Assembly (NCBI GenBank): GCA_963744275.1
Contig: CAVUSX010000007.1
Location: 186,001-250,000 of the forward strand
Length of the DNA stretch: 64,000 nt
From: VAZQ01 sp963744275
GTDB taxonomy: Bacteria > Pseudomonadota > Alphaproteobacteria > Rhizobiales > Xanthobacteraceae
Direction: 5' to 3'
The notes under the pieces were generated by a model. It was not told the origin of the DNA. It saw only the letters and a list, made by a program, of their open reading frames with translations, and ran no database searches. The position numbers were made by a program, and so were the translations under genes. This document shows, piece by piece, positions 9,410-19,988 of this stretch (the stretch's first letter is position 1; each line of letters opens with the position of its first letter).

Positions 9410-9768
9410 TCTCGACGCTGCTGCTGCGGGTCAGCACCCTGCTCTTGCTGTGCGGTCTCGTTTTCGGGATCGACATGGGGATGCGCGAGGACTTCACCTT
9501 GGCGCCGGCCCACGCCCACCTCAATCTCATCGGCTTCGTGCTGATGTTCCTGGTCGGGCTCTACTACCGGATCGTGCCGGCGGCGGGCGCCGGCCGGCTT
9601 GCGACCATCCAGGCCTCCCTCCATATCATCGGTGCCATCGTGCTGCCGATCGGCGTCGCTCTGGTGCTGACCGGTGGAACCGGGATTGTCGTGATCGTCG
9701 GCTCCCTGATCGTGCTGGCCGCCATGGCCCTGTTCGCCTGGATCGTGTTCCGCACCACGGCAGCCTGA
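9406..9768 (+). CDS. Small integral membrane protein with HAHLN motif
   Basis: A 120-residue protein with four predicted hydrophobic helices. It starts at an ATG that overlaps the stop of the preceding gene by 4 nt, with GGAGGAA about 5 nt upstream. The segment APAHAHLNLIGFVLMFLVGLYY resembles the histidine-bearing helix found in haem-copper oxidase subunit I and NnrS-like membrane proteins, but the protein is far too short to be either. No function can be assigned. The tight coupling suggests it works with the spermidine-synthase-like membrane protein. Confidence 0.8.
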   Translation: MISTLLLRVSTLLLLCGLVFGIDMGMREDFTLAPAHAHLNLIGFVLMFLVGLYYRIVPAAGAGRLATIQASLHIIGAIVLPIGVALVLTGGTGIVVIVGSLIVLAAMALFAWIVFRTTAA

Positions 9769-9812
9769 CGCCCAGCGCTAGAGGATGTTCCGATCACGTG
9801 GAACCACCCAGT

Positions 9813-9901
9813 TCGTCATGGCCGGGCTTGTCCCGGCCACCCACGCCTTGCTTGGCTGCGCGAAAGACGTGGGTGCCCGGCACAAGGCCGGGCATGACGA
9901 C
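9813..9901. repeat. Intergenic palindromic element (GTCATGGCCGGG type)
   Basis: About 89 bp bounded by tcgtcatg and catgacga. Each end forms a GC-rich palindrome (gccgggcttgtcccggc; cccggcacaaggccggg), and the middle is an imperfect inverted repeat. Same class as the element at 4522-4611. Confidence 0.75.
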
Positions 9902-10063
9902 CGAGAGATTGTGCGTCGACGCAACCGGAATCAGCGCTAGACGCCGGGCGCCCTGCCCCGGCCACGACAGGTGATCACGATCCGGCCATGCCCGTGGCAT
10001 AGTCTGCTCGACTGATTCGCATCTTTGATTTCGAGCCGCATAGCCAGGAATTCGACGAGATCG

Positions 10064-12220
<2,157 letters not shown>

Positions 12221-12236
12221 GGGTCGGGTGTAGGTC

Positions 12237-12341
12237 GTAGGGCGCAATCGCTTTATTGCGCCGCTTTGCGCCGCTTGCGCCCAACCCAAAGGTACGGCGG
12301 GGGGCGCGGCCGATTGGCGCAATAAAGCAATTGCGCCCTAC
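12237..12341. repeat. Inverted repeat, gtagggcgcaat type
   Basis: Two 26-bp arms (12237-12262 and 12316-12341) are inverted copies with one mismatch; the arms begin gtagggcgcaat and contain the core tttattgcgcc. They lie directly downstream of parE. This is a dispersed palindromic element of the type common in Bradyrhizobium relatives. Confidence 0.8.
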
Positions 12342-12360
12342 AAGTGCGCGGTTCAACATC

Positions 12361-12549
12361 ACCAAAAAAGCCCTGCACAGTCCGTAGCCTGCATGGAATG
12401 CGGGACCGGCGCTCCCGGATTTCGCAAGAGCTTCATCCGGGCTACAGGGCCGTCCCTTGTGGGCGCCTGCGCAGCGCTGCCGGCAAGAGCCCAGCCACAA
12501 GCAGCCCGCCCCTACGGTCGACATCGTAAGGACCAAAAAAGCCCTGCAC
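12361..12549. repeat. Gap parE to propeller gene: 18-bp direct repeat
   Basis: The gene-free stretch 12342-12670 contains accaaaaaagccctgcac at 12361-12378 and again, identical, at 12532-12549. Between them is GC-rich sequence with short palindromes (cccggatttcgc...atccgggctac). No convincing ORF or promoter is seen; it looks like decayed repeat elements. Confidence 0.55.
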
Positions 12550-12670
12550 GGCCACGGCAAACCGGATATCCTGCATTCGAGTGCCAAAGGCACCGAAAGC
12601 TTGGATGGCCGGGATTGAACAGAACCTCGATCCAGAACCCAACCGGAAACGCTCCCAAGGAGAAACTGAA

Positions 12671-14356
12671 ATGCGCATACACGGCAAGTGGCTCGCCACC
12701 ACGGCGATTTTGACGGTCGGCTTTGCGTTCGCGCCGCCGCCTGCGCTGCACGCGCAGACCAGCGTCGCCCTCACCGGCCAGGTTTCCTCGCCGGAGGAAG
12801 GCGCCATGGAGGGTGTGCTGGTCAGCGCCCGCAAGACCGGCGCGAGCTTCACCGTCACGGTGGTGAGCGACGACAAGGGCCACTACGCCTTCCCGGCCGG
12901 GAAGCTCGAGCCCGGCCACTATACCCTGTCGATCCGCGCCGCCGGCTACGAGCCGCAGGGCGCGCTCGCCGCCGATGTGAGCGCCGACAAACCCGCCAGC
13001 GCCGACATCGCGTTGCACAAGATCGGCACCAAGCAGCTCGCCTCCCAGCTCTCCAACGGCGAGTGGATGATGAGCGTACCGGGCTCCGACCAGCAGAAGA
13101 TGCAGCTCACCAATTGCGTCAGCTGCCACACGGTCGAGCGCATCGTCCGCTCGACCCATGACGCCAACGAGTTCGCCAACGACATCCTGCCGCGCATGGG
13201 GGCCTACGCCAACCAGAGCATGCCGATCCATCCGCAAAAACGGCAGGCCGAGCGCCTGCTCGAGGAGCGCGGTGACCAGCGCAAGCAGGCGCAGCTGGCG
13301 GCGGCCAAATTCCTCGCCAGCATCAACTTGAGCGAAAGCGATACCTGGAAATACGAGCTCAAGACGCTGCCGCGGCCCAAGGGCCGCTCCACCCATGTCA
13401 TCATCACCGAATACGATCTGCCGCGCCCGACCGCGGAGCCGCACGACGTCATCGTCGACAGCAAAGGCAACGCCTGGTACTCGAATTTCGGCGAGCAGAC
13501 CTTCGGCAAGCTCGATCCCAAGAGCGGCCAGGTGACCGAATTTGCGGTGCCTGAGCTCAAGAAGGGCTGGCCGACCGGGATGCTGGCGCTGCATGCCGAC
13601 CGCGACGACAACATGTGGCTCGGCATGATGTATCAGGGCGCCATCGCCAAGTTCGACACCAAGCTGGAGAAGTTCCAGATCTTCAACTTGCCGCCCGAGA
13701 TGAACAAGGCCATGACCCAGGTCAACATGGTGCGGGTCGAGTCCGATGCCGTCGACGGCAAGGTCTGGGCGCAGAACAACGGCTTTGCGGCCGTGCACCG
13801 GCTCGACCTCGCCTCCGGCGCGATCGAGACCATCGCGCCCTTCAAGAACGCCGGCGTCGGCGAGAACCACAACATCTACGACATCATGCCCAACTCCAAG
13901 AACGACGCCTACTTCACCGACATCGCGGCCGATTACATCGGGCGCATCGACGCCAAGACCTCGGAGGTCAAGCTCTATCCGATGCCGACCAAGCCGGCCG
14001 GACCGCGGCGCGGCATGATGGACGCCCAGGATCGCGTCTGGTTCGGCGAATATCGCGGCAACAAGATCGGCATGTTCGATACCAAGTCCGAGAAGTTCCA
14101 GGAATGGACCATGCCGACGCCCTGGTCGGAGCCCTACGACGTCGCGGTCGACAAGAACGGCGAGGCTTGGACCGGCTCCATGATCAACGATATCGTCAAC
14201 CGGCTCGATCCCAAGACCGGAAAGGTCACCGAATATCTGCTGCCGCGGGAGACCAATATCCGCCGCGTGTTCGTCGACAACTCCACCAGCCCGGTGACGT
14301 TCTGGGTCGGCAACAACCACCGCGCCTCGATCGTCAAGCTCGAGCCGCTGGATTAG
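12671..14356 (+). CDS. Exported monohaem cytochrome c with carboxypeptidase-regulatory-like domain and Vgb-type beta-propeller (copy 1)
   Basis: A 561-residue exported protein. In order: Sec signal peptide (cleavage near ALHAQ), a CarboxypepD_reg-like beta-sandwich (about 30-115, motifs GAMEGVLVSARK and YTLSIRAAGYEPQ), a c-type haem segment (NCVSCHTVERI, about 155), then a seven-strand-repeat propeller resembling virginiamycin B lyase (Vgb)/SMP-30, with recurring phrases such as HDVIVDSKGNAWYSNF, GKLDPKSGQVTEF and QDRVWFGEYRGNKIGMFD. The start has AAGGAGAA 7 nt upstream. It is periplasmic and presumably handles electrons through the haem; the substrate is unknown, and antibiotic lyase activity is not implied. 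A paralogue follows 178 bp downstream. Confidence 0.85.
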   Translation: MRIHGKWLATTAILTVGFAFAPPPALHAQTSVALTGQVSSPEEGAMEGVLVSARKTGASFTVTVVSDDKGHYAFPAGKLEPGHYTLSIRAAGYEPQGALAADVSADKPASADIALHKIGTKQLASQLSNGEWMMSVPGSDQQKMQLTNCVSCHTVERIVRSTHDANEFANDILPRMGAYANQSMPIHPQKRQAERLLEERGDQRKQAQLAAAKFLASINLSESDTWKYELKTLPRPKGRSTHVIITEYDLPRPTAEPHDVIVDSKGNAWYSNFGEQTFGKLDPKSGQVTEFAVPELKKGWPTGMLALHADRDDNMWLGMMYQGAIAKFDTKLEKFQIFNLPPEMNKAMTQVNMVRVESDAVDGKVWAQNNGFAAVHRLDLASGAIETIAPFKNAGVGENHNIYDIMPNSKNDAYFTDIAADYIGRIDAKTSEVKLYPMPTKPAGPRRGMMDAQDRVWFGEYRGNKIGMFDTKSEKFQEWTMPTPWSEPYDVAVDKNGEAWTGSMINDIVNRLDPKTGKVTEYLLPRETNIRRVFVDNSTSPVTFWVGNNHRASIVKLEPLD

Positions 14357-14403
14357 AGACCGCGGGGTGGGTTGCGCGATCGCAAACCCACCGAATCGCA
14401 TCT

Positions 14404-14521
14404 GTAGGGTGGGTGGAGCGCTTGCGCGAAGCCCACCGATTTACATTGCAGCTGAAACTCAGCCGGTGGGCTTCGCGCGATCGCGGGCGCAAACGCCCGG
14501 ATGGCGCGCCACCCACCCTAC
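14404..14521. repeat. Palindromic element, gtagggtgggtgg type
   Basis: Arms gtagggtgggtgg (14404-14416) and ccacccaccctac (14509-14521) are perfect inverted copies, with a second nested pair (cgcgaagcccaccg and cggtgggcttcgcg). It sits between the two paralogous propeller cytochromes and could form a long hairpin in their joint transcript. Confidence 0.8.
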
Positions 14522-14534
14522 GCAGGAGAGGTTC

Positions 14535-16166
14535 ATGCACTTGAGATTTTTCGTCCTCATCGCGGCCGCCTTCGCCCTCGCGGCCCCGGCCGGCGCGCAG
14601 ACCAAATCGCCGCCGGCCTTGACCGGCACGGTCTCCTCCGCCGAGGAAGGTGCCATGGAGGGCGTGGTGGTGAGCGCCAAGAAGGGCATCGTCACCGTCA
14701 GCGTGGTCAGTGACGACAAGGGCGCGTTCAGCTTCCCGGCGAGCAAGCTCGACGCCGGCGATTATGCGCTGAGCATCCGGGCCGCCGGCTACGATTTGCA
14801 GGGGCCGCAATCGGTCGCGGTCGCGGCCGACAAGCCGGCCCAGATCGACGTCAAGCTCGCCAAGACCAAGAATCTCGCGGATCAGCTCACCAATCTGGAA
14901 TGGATGCTGAGCGCGCCCGGCAGCGACGACCAGCGCCGCGCGCTCACCGGCTGCACCAATTGCCACAGCGTGGAGCGCATCCTCAACTCGACCTATACGG
15001 CCGACCAGCTCGTCGACGTCATGAAGCGGATGGCCACCTACTCCAACAACAGCTTCTTCAAGAAGCCGCAGATCCGCCAGGCTCCGCGCGAGCTCGATCG
15101 CTTCGTTCCCAATACCGAGCGGGTCGCGGCCTATTTCGCCAGCATCAACCGCTCGACCGGCGAGCGCAAATGGGACCTCAAGACCATGCCGCGCGTGAGC
15201 GGCGCCGGCACCCATGTGATCATCACCGAATACGACCTGCCGGACCCTACCATCCAGCCCCATGACGTGATGGTCGATGCCGACGGCATCGTCTGGCACA
15301 GCGACTTCTCGGGCCAGATCCTGGGCCGGTTCGACCCCAAGACGCTCGCCTACAAGAGCTTCGCGGTGCCGATGCAACGCGAGGGCTGGCCGACCGGGGC
15401 GCTCGATCTCGAGGTCGATCCGCATGGCGACATCTGGCTCGCCCTGATGTTCCAGGCCGGCGCCGCCAAGTTCGACCGCAAGACGCAGACGTTCTCGATG
15501 CTCCAGCTGCCGCCCGATATCCTCAAGGCGGATACCCAGCAGGCCATGATCGGGGTGCAGAACTGGACCGTCGACAACAAGGTGTGGCTGCAAGACCCCA
15601 ACGTGCCCGGCATCTACCGCATGAACATGAGCACCGGGCAGACCGAGCTCTACAAGACCTACGACACCATGAAGGGGGTCGCGCCCTACAGCATCTTCTC
15701 CGACAAGGAGAACAACATCTGGTTCCTCGACTTCGGGGTCGAGAACATCGGCAAGATCGACGCCAAGACCGGCCATGTCACGCTCTATCCGACTCCCACC
15801 AAGCATTCGCGCCCACGCCGCGGCCGCATGGACGATCAAGGCCGCATCTGGTTCGGCGAGTTCGCCGGCGAGCGCATCGGCATGTTCGACACCAAGACCG
15901 AGAAGTTCCAGGAATGGGAGGTGCCGGGCCGCTTCTTCGCGCCCTATGACGCGATGGCGGACAAGAACGGCAATGTCTGGACCGCCGGCATGAACGCCGA
16001 CCGGGTGCTGCGCCTCGATCCCAAGACCGGCCAGTTCGTCCAATACCCGCTGCCGCGCTACACCAATGTGCGGCGCGTATTCGTCGACAACAACACGCCG
16101 CAGCCGACGTTCTGGGTCGGCAACAACCACGGCGCCGCGCTCGTCAAGGTCGAGCCGCAGGACTAA
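14535..16166 (+). CDS. Exported monohaem cytochrome c with carboxypeptidase-regulatory-like domain and Vgb-type beta-propeller (copy 2)
   Basis: Paralogue of the preceding gene, 543 residues with the same layout: signal peptide (LAAPAGAQ cleavage region), CarboxypepD_reg-like domain (GAMEGVVVSAKK, YALSIRAAGYD), haem motif NCHSVER within GCTNCHS, and a Vgb-like propeller (DDQGRIWFGEFAGERIGMFD; FWVGNNHGAALVKVEP). The start is set by GGAGAG about 4 nt before the ATG; the open frame upstream of it lies in the palindromic element. Clear homology over the whole length indicates tandem duplication followed by divergence. Both are probably one transcription unit, acting in the periplasm. Confidence 0.85.
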   Translation: MHLRFFVLIAAAFALAAPAGAQTKSPPALTGTVSSAEEGAMEGVVVSAKKGIVTVSVVSDDKGAFSFPASKLDAGDYALSIRAAGYDLQGPQSVAVAADKPAQIDVKLAKTKNLADQLTNLEWMLSAPGSDDQRRALTGCTNCHSVERILNSTYTADQLVDVMKRMATYSNNSFFKKPQIRQAPRELDRFVPNTERVAAYFASINRSTGERKWDLKTMPRVSGAGTHVIITEYDLPDPTIQPHDVMVDADGIVWHSDFSGQILGRFDPKTLAYKSFAVPMQREGWPTGALDLEVDPHGDIWLALMFQAGAAKFDRKTQTFSMLQLPPDILKADTQQAMIGVQNWTVDNKVWLQDPNVPGIYRMNMSTGQTELYKTYDTMKGVAPYSIFSDKENNIWFLDFGVENIGKIDAKTGHVTLYPTPTKHSRPRRGRMDDQGRIWFGEFAGERIGMFDTKTEKFQEWEVPGRFFAPYDAMADKNGNVWTAGMNADRVLRLDPKTGQFVQYPLPRYTNVRRVFVDNNTPQPTFWVGNNHGAALVKVEPQD

Positions 16167-16198
16167 AGGCAGCCCGGGCCTCGACGCCGCCGCGTTTT

Positions 16199-16333
16199 CC
16201 CTCCCCCTGCAAGGGGGAGGGTGGCGCCGGAGGCGCCGGGTGGGGGTCCCGCCTCTCCGCGAGCACAGAGTTTGTGGCGGGACCCCCACCCGACCCGCTT
16301 TGCGGGTCGGCCTCCCCCTTGCAGGGGGGAGGC
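16199..16333. repeat. Palindromic element, CCTCCCCCTGCAAGGGGGAGG type
   Basis: About 135 bp with self-complementary ends (ccctccccctgcaagggggagg at the left, its near-copy at the right) and inverted internal blocks (gtgggggtccc and gggacccccac). A close relative lies at 18968-19130 on the other side of groESL. Confidence 0.8.
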
Positions 16334-16471
16334 AAGGTTGGCGGTTTACCTGAAATGCGAAGGGCCGCCCCCACGGGGGCAGCCCTTCCATTATCGTGCC
16401 GGGGTTTAGCTTCCGACCTTAACCTGCCGCATCAGGCAGCATTTATGCTGCGCCAAAGCGGCCGGCTGCGC

Positions 16472-16546
16472 TTATGCAGCCAAAACCTCGATCGAAACGA
16501 CGATCCAGGACGCGGAAGCCAACCTCGGCGAAAGACAATGAGACAC
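16472..16546 (-). CDS. rreB-like tiny ORF with 17-nt extended Shine-Dalgarno sequence
   Basis: A 24-codon frame starting GTG (first residues MSHCLSPRLA) and ending TAA. The bases just before and including the G of the start codon, GAAAGGAGGTGATCCAG, are complementary to the last 17 nt of alphaproteobacterial 16S rRNA. This is the hallmark of rreB, a small mRNA described in Bradyrhizobiaceae (14 codons, GTG start, about 165 nt) that binds 30S subunits strongly but is poorly translated. Here the frame is longer than the published one, so it may be a relative rather than the orthologue. A sigma70-like promoter lies upstream. Three hairpins (16464-16481 over the stop codon, 16436-16451, 16424-16439) follow, giving a transcript of about 150 nt. 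Confidence 0.75.
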   Translation of the reverse strand: MSHCLSPRLASASWIVVSIEVLAA

Positions 16547-16562
16547 TGGATCACCTCCTTTC
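16546..16562 (-). promoter_or_regulatory. Extended 17-nt Shine-Dalgarno sequence of the rreB-like gene
   Basis: On the minus strand this reads GAAAGGAGGTGATCCAG, fully complementary to the 16S rRNA 3' terminus (CTGGATCACCTCCTTTC); the last G is also the first base of the GTG start. Ordinary SD sequences in this window match over only 4-7 nt, so this site decides the reading of the small gene. Such long pairing is expected to trap the 30S subunit. Confidence 0.85.
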
Positions 16563-16581
16563 GGTTGTTAACGATTCCACC

Positions 16582-16609
16582 AATTTATCGACGCTTCCGG
16601 GATTGTCAA
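16582..16609 (-). promoter_or_regulatory. Sigma70-type promoter for the rreB-like gene
   Basis: Minus strand TTGACA (16609-16604), a 16-nt spacer, then TAAATT (16587-16582). Transcription would begin near 16575, about 13 nt before the extended SD, so the leader is very short. The -35 is a perfect consensus match, rare in this GC-rich window. Confidence 0.65.
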
Positions 16610-16705
16610 AGCGCCGCTTGCGCCGGCCGCAACGGCAAAAAGACGCCGGCCTCGGGTCAAAGGAGCAACGCCCGGCCGGCGCCGCGGCCGCCGCGATCAT
16701 AAAGG

Positions 16706-16732
16706 CTGGCACTCCACCAATTCGAGTGCTAA
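16706..16732 (+). promoter_or_regulatory. CIRCE operator (HrcA site) of groESL
   Basis: Inverted repeat with a 9-nt spacer: ctggcactc, then caccaattc, then gagtgctaa. The right half is a perfect CIRCE half-site and the left has two mismatches. It lies 109 bp upstream of groES. HrcA repression of the heat-shock operon is the established role of this element in alphaproteobacteria. Confidence 0.92.
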
Positions 16733-16841
16733 GGGAATGCGGCGCGACATCCCCCGGCCAGCGCGACCCCGAAAGCTTCCCGCCGGATTTTGCCGCCGAC
16801 TTGAATTTCTCAATTATTGTCAACCAGATAGGAGGACGCCC

Positions 16842-17156
16842 ATGAAGTTTCGTCCGCTTCACGATCGTGTTGTGCTCGAGCGCATCGATGCCGAGGAAAA
16901 GACCGCCGGCGGCATCATCATTCCGGATACCGCCAAGGAGAAGCCGCAGCAGGGCAAGGTGGTGGCAGTCGGGCCTGGTGGCCGCGACGAGAACGGCAAG
17001 CTCATCCCCATCGACGTCAAGGTCGGCGACCGGGTCCTGTTCGGCAAATGGTCCGGCACCGAGGTCAAGATCGACGGCGTCGAGTTCCTGATCATGAAAG
17101 AGAGCGACATCATGGGGGTGCTGACCGGGGTCGAAGCCAAGAAGAAGGCCGCCTGA
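16842..17156 (+). CDS. groES: Co-chaperonin GroES
   Basis: The 104-residue heptameric lid of the GroEL chaperonin. The N-terminus MKFRPLHDRVVLERID, the mobile loop region EEKTAGGIIIPDTAKEKPQ and the C-terminal ESDIMGVL are characteristic. GGAGG lies 6 nt before the ATG. It is first in a groES-groEL operon (146 bp gap) under CIRCE control. Bradyrhizobium-type genomes often hold several groESL operons; this is one with HrcA-type regulation. Confidence 0.97.
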   Translation: MKFRPLHDRVVLERIDAEEKTAGGIIIPDTAKEKPQQGKVVAVGPGGRDENGKLIPIDVKVGDRVLFGKWSGTEVKIDGVEFLIMKESDIMGVLTGVEAKKKAA

Positions 17157-17301
17157 TCCCCTCGCCCATTCGCATTCCGCTCCCCCGCGAGGCCGCGCCC
17201 GGGCGGACTTGCGGAAAACATTCCGTATCACCGAGGCTCATTGGCCGCATGCCCTCGACGGGACCGGCACGGATCGAGCCACTACCCAAAGGATTGCTGA
17301 A

Positions 17302-18936
<1,635 letters not shown>

Positions 18937-18967
18937 GCGGTTTGAAGCGAGCCGCCGCGACTGCTTT

Positions 18968-19130
18968 GCCTCCCCCTGCAAGGGGGAGGTCGACCCGCAA
19001 AGCGGGTCGGGTGGGGGTCACGCCACAAACTCTGAATTTGTTGGAGACGGACCCCCACCCGGCGCCCATAGCGCGTCGAAGACGCGCGCAAACGCGCTAA
19101 CGGGCGCCACCCTCCCCCTTGCGGGGAGGG
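18968..19130. repeat. Palindromic element, CCTCCCCCTGCAAGGGGGAGG type (second copy)
   Basis: Begins cctccccctgcaagggggagg and ends ccctcccccttgcggggaggg, with inner inverted blocks gtgggggt and acccccac and a variable centre (gcgcgtcgaagacgcgcgc palindrome). It fills the gap between the convergent groEL and clpP genes. Confidence 0.8.
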
Positions 19131-19159
19131 ATCGGCACCGGCGTGCCAAACAAACGACC

Positions 19160-19795
19160 TCACGCCGCCGCGGTCGCCGGCTGGGTCGGGCGCTGGTCGA
19201 TCACCTTGTCGACCACGCCGAACTCCACCGCCATCTCGGCGGTGAGGAAATAGTCGCGCTCCAGCGCATCCTCGATCTTCTTGAGCGGCTGGCCGGTGTG
19301 ATGGACGTAAATCTGGTTGAGACGCTTCTTCAGGTTCAGAATTTCCTGCGCATGGTTCATGATGTCGGTCGCCTGCCCCTCGAAGCCGCCGGAAGGCTGG
19401 TGCAGCATGATGCGGGCATTGGGCAGCGCGAAGCGCTGGCCTTTCGCTCCGGCGGCGAGCAGGAGCGAGGCCATGGAGGCGGCCTGGCCGATGCACAGGG
19501 TCGACACCGGCGGACGGATGAAGTTCATGGTGTCGTAGATCGCCATCCCCGAGGTGACCACGCCGCCCGGTGAATTGATGTACATCGAGATCTCCTTCTT
19601 CGGAGTCTCGGCCTCGAGGAAGAGAAGCTGCGCGACCACCAGCGTCGACATCCCGTCCTCGATCGGACCGGTGATGAAAATGATGCGCTCCTTGAGGAGC
19701 CGCGAATAGATGTCATAGGACCGCTCGCCGCGGACGGTCTGCTCGACCACCATGGGAACGATATAGTTCATGTACGTATCGCGGGGATCTCTCAT
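19160..19795 (-). CDS. clpP: ATP-dependent Clp protease proteolytic subunit
   Basis: Serine peptidase that forms the tetradecameric ClpP barrel and degrades substrates unfolded by ClpX or ClpA. Ser107 (GQAASMAS) and His132 (MLHQPSGG) of the catalytic triad are present, together with SPGGVVTSGMAIYDTM. Length, 211 residues, is standard. The start at 19795 has AAGGAG 6 nt upstream; the longer open frame adds 48 Arg/Ala-rich residues with no ClpP similarity. It is not followed by clpX or lon here, so it may be an additional paralogue, or the usual linkage is broken. Confidence 0.94.
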   Translation of the reverse strand: MRDPRDTYMNYIVPMVVEQTVRGERSYDIYSRLLKERIIFITGPIEDGMSTLVVAQLLFLEAETPKKEISMYINSPGGVVTSGMAIYDTMNFIRPPVSTLCIGQAASMASLLLAAGAKGQRFALPNARIMLHQPSGGFEGQATDIMNHAQEILNLKKRLNQIYVHHTGQPLKKIEDALERDYFLTAEMAVEFGVVDKVIDQRPTQPATAAA

Positions 19796-19988
19796 GTAGG
19801 CTCCTTCGGCCCGCGCGAACCGGAATCGTCCGGCGGACGCCCGCCTTGTAGCACAGCCCGCGCCGGTTCTAAGGCGAAAACAATCGGTTCCATCCCGCCC
19901 GCCGCGGCGGACCCGAGCTGTCCGGCAAGACTGCGGCAATCCGCATCACCCGCGCTATAAGGCGCCCTCCACAACGTTTTCCCCGCCC

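Noticed and set aside
12671..16166. Virginiamycin B lyase (antibiotic resistance)
   Set aside because: The propeller resembles Vgb, but the added haem and beta-sandwich domains and the alphaproteobacterial context do not support a resistance role.
16546..16562. A fragment of the 16S rRNA 3' end (plus strand ctggatcacctcctttc)
   Set aside because: Only 17 nt match and nothing upstream resembles rRNA. On the other strand it stands correctly as a Shine-Dalgarno sequence with promoter and GTG start, which explains it better.
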